Source of the DNA: Streptomyces sp. NBC_01454
GTDB lineage: Bacteria; Actinomycetota; Actinomycetes; Streptomycetales; Streptomycetaceae
NCBI RefSeq assembly: GCF_036227565.1
Contig: NZ_CP109460.1
Location: 4,216,001-4,280,000, forward strand
Length of the DNA: 64,000 nucleotides
Direction: 5' to 3'
This document shows positions 58,867 to 64,000 of the stretch, piece by piece. Position 1 is the stretch's first letter. Every line of letters starts with the position of its first letter. Under the pieces are notes generated by a model. That model saw nothing but the letters and a program-made list of their open reading frames with translations, did no database searches and was not told the origin of the DNA. The translations under genes and the position numbers were made by a program.

Positions 58867-60027
58867 ATGGATCAGTTACGTGGCGTACCCCGCAGGGGGC
58901 TGCTCATGGGGGGTGCGCTGGCCGCGGTGTCCTCTCTGGCGGCCTGCCAGGCCGAGGACCTTCGCCCTGAACAGAAGCCCGGTGGTGACGCTCCCCACCC
59001 ACTGTCGCCGGTGAGGCCAACAGGGCCCACACAAGCGGGCGTTGACAGACCTGGCACGCCACAGGAACACCTCGGTGTCGTGGTGCTCGACCTCGCCCCG
59101 GCCCACGAGGGCGTCGAAGTGTCCAAGGCCATCGCAGACCTGGGCCGGTCCGTGCAGCGGGTAACCACGGGCAACCATCCCCGTATGGCCGGTCTGGCCC
59201 CGGGCGATGTGACCGTGACGGTCGGCATCGGGCCCCGCCTCGTCTCCGGCGCAGGGCGCAACCTGCCCGGCGCGGCACGGCTGCCTGCCTTCGCCCGCGA
59301 GGAGATCCCCGAGGCGGCCCGCCAAGGCGACGTACTGCTCCAGATCTGCGGCTCGGACCCACTGGTGGTCAGCTGCGCGGAGGCGGCCTGCACCGCGGCG
59401 CTGACCGACGCGGGGGCGCGCGTGCGCTGGTCGCAGCAGGGGTTCCGGCCCCCGGCCGGACCGCACGCCGGGCGCAATCTCCTCGGCTTTCCCGACGGCA
59501 TCATCGTGCCCAAGGGGCCCGGGCAGATGCGGCGCGAGGTGTGGCTCGACGGCCCGGCGCCGGTGGCCGGCGGCACGATCGCCGTGGTGCGCCGGCTGCG
59601 CATCGGCGCCGACCGCTTCCTGGCGCAGCCCGTGCACCGTCAGGAGGAGATCATCGGCCGGCGGCGCTCCGACGGGGCGCCGCTGAGCGGTGGCCGCCCC
59701 GAGGCCGAGGTGGACCTGGGTGCCAAGACTCCCGATGGCCGCTATCTGGTACCGCCCATGGCACACGCCCGTCGTGCCAACCCGCTCACCTCCGGCAGCG
59801 GACTGATGCTGCGCCGCGGCTACAGCTACCGCAACGGACCGGACGACGCCGGTCTGGTCTTCATCAGCTTCCAACGCGAACTCCGTACGTTCGTCGCCAC
59901 CCAGCAGCGGCTCGACGAGGGCGATGACTTGATGGCCTTCACCACGGCTACGGCCTCCGGCACCTTCCTGGTCCTGCCAGGCTTTGAGGACGAACGCCCC
60001 TTGGGGACAGGCATGTTGGCCGGATGA
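58867..60027 (+). CDS. DyP-type peroxidase with TTA codon
   Basis: 386 residues, haem peroxidase of the dye-decolorising family. A twin-arginine-type export signal (PRRGLLMGGALAAVSSLAAC) suggests export with possible lipid anchoring. The proximal/distal motifs are present: GFPDG (GxxDG motif with catalytic Asp) near 209 and the haem-ligand His in MAHARRANP near 298. The fourth codon is TTA (58876-58878), the only TTA I found in the coding regions checked, so translation probably depends on the bldA tRNA and is developmentally timed. ATG 58867 has GGAG only 2 nt away; ATG 58906 with AGGGGG is an alternative that would lose the RR motif. Confidence 0.88.
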   Translation: MDQLRGVPRRGLLMGGALAAVSSLAACQAEDLRPEQKPGGDAPHPLSPVRPTGPTQAGVDRPGTPQEHLGVVVLDLAPAHEGVEVSKAIADLGRSVQRVTTGNHPRMAGLAPGDVTVTVGIGPRLVSGAGRNLPGAARLPAFAREEIPEAARQGDVLLQICGSDPLVVSCAEAACTAALTDAGARVRWSQQGFRPPAGPHAGRNLLGFPDGIIVPKGPGQMRREVWLDGPAPVAGGTIAVVRRLRIGADRFLAQPVHRQEEIIGRRRSDGAPLSGGRPEAEVDLGAKTPDGRYLVPPMAHARRANPLTSGSGLMLRRGYSYRNGPDDAGLVFISFQRELRTFVATQQRLDEGDDLMAFTTATASGTFLVLPGFEDERPLGTGMLAG

Positions 60028-60088
60028 CACGTGGGCGGTGCGCCCTCGAGGTGTGAGGGCGCACCGCTGCGGAACGGGTGCGTCATGC

Positions 60089-62278
60089 TCAGCGGGAGTA
60101 GTACATACCCGCGTCGAGGTTGTGCTTGACCGAGCCCCAGTCACCGACGCGGAACTCATCGGTCTCCGCGGTGCTGTCGGAGTTCCGGTTGAACTTCGGC
60201 TTGGAGTCGATCGTCGAGTCGCAGTTGCTGTCGTCCTCGCACGCGTTGGACCACCGCAGCTTGCTGTTCTGTGGGTTGGGCCGTCCGACGGGCACGTTGG
60301 TCAGGTCCGCGGTGCTCTTGTCGAACCGGAGCTTGTACTTGCCGTATGCGGTCAGCGCGGGCACGTGAAGCGAGCTGAAGTAGTACTCGCCCTTGGCGTC
60401 GGTCGTGGTGGTGGCGAGCGTGTCGCCGTCCTCGGACAGGAGGGTGACGGTGACGCCGGGGATGCCTGCCCATTCATCGGGGTTCTGGGTGCCGGGTTGC
60501 GGGTCGTACCAGACGCGGTTGCCGATCTGGATCGGCGGCTGGTCGCACAGGTACTCCAGGTCGCCCAGGCCGTTGGCCTTGGCGAAGCTGCCGCTGTCGG
60601 GATCATTGAGGTACTGGATGCCGTAGCCCTGGTTGTCGGCGGCGCCGCTGGTGCGGTCGTGCCAGTTCACCCCTCCGGAATTGATCGCGTGCGCGGGATC
60701 CATGTAGGTACTGGCAATCCTGCCGTCCTGTGGGTTGAGGGCCAGCGCGCCCTGTGCCCGTTCGCCGTGGCCGGCCCAGTTGTCGCCGTAGTAGAACTCG
60801 TTGGCGCCGTCGCCCGTGTTGGTCGGGCAGCCGCCGGTGCCTTCCCACACGAAGGTGCCCGCGGCGGTGCGGCACGCCTTGTTGATGTCGCCGGCCGAGG
60901 CGGTGGTCTCCAGGTTGGGATACGCGGGGTTGGGGTTGATCATTTGGAAGCCGCCCAGGTCGCCCTGACGGTCGCGGAAGCCCAGTGCCAGGTCGCCGTT
61001 GGCCTCGACGACGATGTCACTGAGCATCGGCTGCGGGCGGGCGGGGGTGCCGTTGACGGCCGCCGGGTACTGGTTCGGGTCGTCCAGCGTCCAGGGCGTC
61101 CACTTGGCGGAGATGCCCGTGGTCAGGTTTCCGCGCGCCTGGTCCAGCCTCTGGTCCAGCACCGGCGCGGTGGAGAACGTCTGTGTCGTGGGGTTGTACG
61201 TCCACACCACGGCCCGCAGGTCGTCGGCGTCCTGAGTGGACTGCGCCGAGCACACCCCGCCGACGTACACCACACCGTCGCGCACCCCGAGGCCCATCGG
61301 GCGCCAGTCGGCGGGACCGTTGCAGCCCGGGTTGGGGATGTCGATGCTCGACTCCGGCGCGCTCGCGGTCGACTGGGTCGCATCGAAGGTGGAGAGCGTG
61401 CGGTCGTACATGTTGACGACGTACAGCTCGTCGCCCTTCTCGGAGATGTCGAGGTCCCCGAGCCCCTCCTTGCCGACGGCGCCGATGAAGTCGCCGTCGT
61501 AGCGGGCGGTGTTGGTGTTGTGCTGGGTGCTGCCGGCGGTCAGGGTGGCGAAGGTGGTGGTGGCACCGCCGCCGCGCGGCGTCACGTAGATCGCGCCTGG
61601 CCCGTCCGGTCCGTAGGTGGTGGCGCGTTTGGCGTAGGCGCCCTGGAAGATGCGCCGCTCCTTCTTGTCGTACGCCAGGCCGTAGGTCGCGCCCGTGTCG
61701 CCCTTGGTGTTGAGGGTGGTGGGCCGGGGTGCACCGGCGTTGCTGTTGCCGCGCCAGTTGTCCTTGAAGGTCACCAGGCCGCGGGAGGTGTCGGGCTTGA
61801 GCATGTCCTGCTGACAGGAGGTCGTCAGGTCGGCATTGACCTGGCAGTAGTCCGCCGGGTTCCACACCCCGAACCGCACCGTCTGCGAGTGCTCGGCCAC
61901 GTTGACGAAGGTGAGCGCGGTGGACAGGTCCCTGCCGCCGAAGGCGGGCTGGAGATAGTCCGGGAGGCTGCTGGTCACCAGCTCCAGCTTGAACTGTCCT
62001 TCGGTCCCCGCAGTGGGCACCTGGATGGTGCCGTTCGGACCGGTGGTGACAATGAAGCTGTTGTCGTCGGGGTCGGTGACCCGGACCTGGATCCCGGCCA
62101 CCCCTGGTTCACGGGCCGCCGTGTGCCTGCCGTCGGCGTTGACGTCGCGGATGACGCTGACCGTCAGTGTGCCGGGCTCGGCGGCGAACGCCGGCGCCGG
62201 CACCAACGAGGTCAGTAGGGCCAGCGCGGCACCGAGGCCGAACCCGGCCCGTGACACGCCTTTCGTCGTTCTTCTCAA
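60089..62278 (-). CDS. Large secreted SdrD-B-domain protein
   Basis: 729 residues. TTG start at 62278 with GGGGG 5 nt upstream, followed by a signal peptide ending APAFA. An SdrD_B-type beta domain is near 25-80 (TLTVSVIRDVNADGRHTA, VAGIQVRVTDPDDNS) and another in the C-terminal third (IQIGNRVWYDPQPG, VTVTLLSEDGDTLATTTTD). The middle ~400 residues form a beta-propeller-like region with repeated DLDISEKGDELYVVNM and GLGVRDGVVYVGG motifs and conserved cysteines. An extracellular adhesion or matrix protein is likely. No sortase motif or membrane anchor at the C-terminus. An in-frame extension to 62575 has no basis. Confidence 0.85.
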   Translation of the reverse strand: MRRTTKGVSRAGFGLGAALALLTSLVPAPAFAAEPGTLTVSVIRDVNADGRHTAAREPGVAGIQVRVTDPDDNSFIVTTGPNGTIQVPTAGTEGQFKLELVTSSLPDYLQPAFGGRDLSTALTFVNVAEHSQTVRFGVWNPADYCQVNADLTTSCQQDMLKPDTSRGLVTFKDNWRGNSNAGAPRPTTLNTKGDTGATYGLAYDKKERRIFQGAYAKRATTYGPDGPGAIYVTPRGGGATTTFATLTAGSTQHNTNTARYDGDFIGAVGKEGLGDLDISEKGDELYVVNMYDRTLSTFDATQSTASAPESSIDIPNPGCNGPADWRPMGLGVRDGVVYVGGVCSAQSTQDADDLRAVVWTYNPTTQTFSTAPVLDQRLDQARGNLTTGISAKWTPWTLDDPNQYPAAVNGTPARPQPMLSDIVVEANGDLALGFRDRQGDLGGFQMINPNPAYPNLETTASAGDINKACRTAAGTFVWEGTGGCPTNTGDGANEFYYGDNWAGHGERAQGALALNPQDGRIASTYMDPAHAINSGGVNWHDRTSGAADNQGYGIQYLNDPDSGSFAKANGLGDLEYLCDQPPIQIGNRVWYDPQPGTQNPDEWAGIPGVTVTLLSEDGDTLATTTTDAKGEYYFSSLHVPALTAYGKYKLRFDKSTADLTNVPVGRPNPQNSKLRWSNACEDDSNCDSTIDSKPKFNRNSDSTAETDEFRVGDWGSVKHNLDAGMYYSR

Positions 62279-63442
62279 AAGAGCCCCCTGTCGCGAATGG
62301 TGAGTGGGCGGCTTCGCCGCGGAATTCCACATGCCGCCACGGGCATACGGCGATATATGACGAGTGGCTCGAACACGAATTCTTCCCGTTCCCCGGACGA
62401 GAGGCGGCTCAACGGCGAGCGGACTCGCCCCGTCGCACGGGAACTGCACACCGGGAAGACTCCGACCGGTCAGACAAGAAACGAGAGCGCCGCATTCCGT
62501 ACACCGACCGATCGACCTGCTCAGCACGGCCGCGGCCGTGATACATACCAGCTCCGCATACCGTCCATGCATCAACGAGCAGAGTACTTATGGCCTGTTG
62601 ACCGCCACGGAATAGGCTTCGCCGGTAATCCCGTAAATACGCGCCGTCCCTGACATGCCCATAGATTGGCGGGGGTGCCGGAGCAACGCAACCAGCCGTT
62701 GCGTATCCGGCCATTCCACATCGCCCGGGCGAAGGCGCGGCTGTACGAACTCGGGTCACTTCGAGGAGCAGAATGACGTTCCCATGGACCTGCTTCCTGG
62801 CGTGGAGTGTGGCCTTGACACCGTCGACCCCCGCAGCACAGCGGCCCCCGGCGCACGCGGAACCCGCCTTGATCATGCCGAAAACGCGCCGCGCTGCCTC
62901 GGAGTCGCCCGTGTGTGCGCCCCTCCGATCCAGCCATGGGCTCATTTAGGGTTATAGTACGGTAACAGACCGTAATTAGTCGCAAACTCCCTCCCCCAAG
63001 TGGCGTGAATTGCCACGGGGCGCGCGCACTGCACCAACGCGCCCTTGCGGCAGCCCCAGGATGCTTCCCGCCATCCCTCCAGGTGTGGGGCAGTTAGCGG
63101 GTGGGCGATGCTGCTGCTCGGCAAGTGCCCTGTCGCCGCTGGCGATTGAGGGAAGCCAGGCCCAATGGGCCGGAGCGAGGCCGTGATGGCCGAGCGTCGA
63201 CAGACTGCTTCGACGCGGCGGTGAGGTGCGGCGGTGGCCTGGCGGGAGGCGCCCAAGTGGTCAGCGGCGCGCTGGGCGGCTTCGGCCTGCTGGGCGTGGC
63301 TGCGGGCGGCGTGCCGGCTGCGGCGGCGGTCTTTATCAACCCGCTGGCCGGTGCCGCGCCGACCGAGGCCAGCACCCTCGCGCCGCTGGAAGACCAGCTG
63401 CCTTCTGGTACGGATCTGGTGCGGGACGCCTGAAGTGGTCCA
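62279..63442. other. Island right-end region, no clear gene
   Basis: 1.16 kb with several frames but no supported gene; composition is erratic, and an AT-rich stretch lies at 62940-62990. A 6-bp hairpin (TACGGT 62959 / ACCGTA 62970, AACAG loop) sits there. I found no integrase, but a decayed remnant could be hidden. Confidence 0.5.
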
Positions 63443-63494
63443 GGCAACAAACAAGGCCCAGGTCGCTGACCTGGGCCTCAACTATGGAGCGGGT
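63443..63494. repeat. Right copy of the island-flanking repeat
   Basis: Matches 52815-52866 with few differences, with the same 11-bp AGGCCCAGGTC hairpin (GCT loop) and CTCAACTATGGAGCGGG. It runs into the tRNA-Gly fragment that follows. The repeat unit is probably a tRNA 3' end plus its terminator, copied at both ends. Confidence 0.8.
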
Positions 63495-63528
63495 GACGGG
63501 AATCGAACCCGCGCTCTGAGCTTGGGAA
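63485..63528 (-). other. 3' fragment of tRNA-Gly(CCC), att-like
   Basis: The minus strand gives TTCCCAAGCTCAGAGCGCGG then GTTCGATTCCCGTCACCCGC then TCCA, which is the 3' 44 nt of a Streptomyces tRNA-Gly(CCC) from the anticodon loop to CCA: T-arm, T-loop and acceptor strand all present. The 5' half does not follow, so this is not a full tRNA gene. Integrative elements leave exactly such 3' tRNA segments at their attachment site. Confidence 0.78.
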
Positions 63529-63826
63529 TCAACAGGGCCCGGGACGATCATTCGGCGCTGACCTGGGGAAATGCTGCTTGCCTGCATCGTCCGGTGGTGT
63601 CCCGTCGTGCCCCTCGTGACCGGTGTTGACCGGGCTGCAGGGCACGGATGGGGCACGGTCGTTCGCGGCGGCTGTGGTGTCGCTCGATCTGGGCTGCGCG
63701 TAGGGCTTTTCAGGTGGTGGAGCCTGGCCGCACGGCGTCGTCGGTCATGGCCTTGACGCTGTTATGCGTGGTTCAGGGCAGATTGCGATGTGCGGTGCTC
63801 CGCGGCATGGTGGTGTGGCTGTCGGC
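63529..63826. other. Intergenic region right of the att-like site
   Basis: 298 bp without a gene, between the tRNA fragment and the SpoIIE-type phosphatase 3' end. It contains GGGCACGGATGGGGCACGG-type sequence, of the sort often seen between integrase genes and attachment sites, but no integrase is recognisable. Confidence 0.4.
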
Positions 63827-64000
63827 TCACTCCAGGACGGCGAGGTGATCGGCGGCGCCCCCGCGCCACTCGATCAGGAAGAGGGTCGCATCGTCGCTGG
63901 TGCTCCCGCCCCGCTCCTGTTTCAGGGTGTGGGAGAGCGAGCGCACCACCGCCCGCACTCCCTTCTCTGTGTGCTCGATGCGGTTGACCCAGTGGATGAG
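63827..64000 (-). CDS. C-terminal part of a SpoIIE/PP2C-type phosphatase (partial)
   Basis: The minus strand encodes 57 residues to a stop at 63827: LIHWVNRIEHTEKGVRAVVR then SLSHTLKQ, then STSDDATLFLIEWRGG and ending DHLAVLE. The DDATLFLIEW motif is the C-terminal metal-binding signature of PP2C/SpoIIE phosphatases (RsbU type). The rest of the gene lies beyond the window. It would act in a partner-switching sigma factor pathway. Confidence 0.8.
   Translation of the reverse strand, partial: LIHWVNRIEHTEKGVRAVVRSLSHTLKQERGGSTSDDATLFLIEWRGGAADHLAVLE

Noticed and set aside
62942..63481. Minus-strand 179-codon frame as an integrase relic
   Set aside because: No tyrosine-recombinase motifs (R-H-R-Y) could be recognised.
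63485..63528. Complete tRNA-Gly gene
   Set aside because: Only the 3' 44 nt are present; the D-arm and 5' acceptor strand do not follow.

Overview
The window is very GC-rich, with tight ATGA/GTGA gene overlaps, GTG and TTG starts and short purine-rich ribosome binding sites. Many of its small proteins are of types typical of Streptomyces (SCO2400-like and SCO5918-like proteins, DUF5994, chromosomal WXG100 proteins, a bldA-type TTA codon). It is most likely part of a Streptomyces chromosome, or that of a close relative. All calls come from reading the sequence; no database search was run.

Layout. 1-1.2 kb: non-coding, with two tandem repeats next to a near-perfect ParB (parS) site. 1.2-5.8 kb: an Rpf/LysM peptidoglycan enzyme, two convergent small secreted NSGN-repeat proteins that are paralogues, a site-2 protease with CBS domains and a PP2C phosphatase. 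5.9-12.7 kb: an envelope glycolipid-type cluster (MptB-like mannosyltransferase, flippase-like membrane protein with a PIG-L deacetylase, GT4 glycosyltransferase, methyltransferase, GT87 membrane glycosyltransferase). 12.6-21 kb: two Ser/Thr kinases flanking an operon of an RHH regulator, a DUF4097 protein, a DrrAB-type ABC exporter and a cytochrome P450; the operon starts at a palindromic operator and an apparently leaderless ATG.

21-31.3 kb: SCO2400-like protein, MerR-like regulator, cold-shock protein with a structured leader and strong terminator, DEAD-box helicase, SCO5918-like and other small proteins, then three genes (membrane protein, Gly-motif protein, DUF3558-like protein) linked by a shared glycine-rich motif. 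31.4-41.3 kb: accessory genes: a double-glycine leader peptide, an APH(3')-like kinase, a squalene/phytoene-synthase-family enzyme, a secreted four-cysteine protein broken by an amber codon, an SRPBCC protein, lipoproteins, a PadR/HAAS pair, a LamG protein and an ECF sigma factor.

41.4-52.7 kb: a compact type VII secretion effector locus. An EssC/EccC-like ATPase faces a five-gene operon of two WXG100 proteins, an adaptor-like protein, a 1522-residue RHS toxin with a C-terminal EndA-like nuclease, and a SUKH immunity protein. No EccB/D/E or mycosin gene is present.

52.8-63.5 kb: a probable genomic island bounded by two directly repeated ~52-bp segments, each a hairpin followed by the 3' end of a tRNA-Gly. 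The right copy keeps 44 nt of tRNA-Gly(CCC); the left is decayed. Inside are a divergent pair of paralogous membrane proteins, a monooxygenase remnant, a hydrolase/TetR pair with a repeated operator, two lipoproteins, a DyP-type peroxidase with a TTA fourth codon, and a large secreted SdrD-B protein. The window ends in the 3' part of a SpoIIE/PP2C phosphatase gene.
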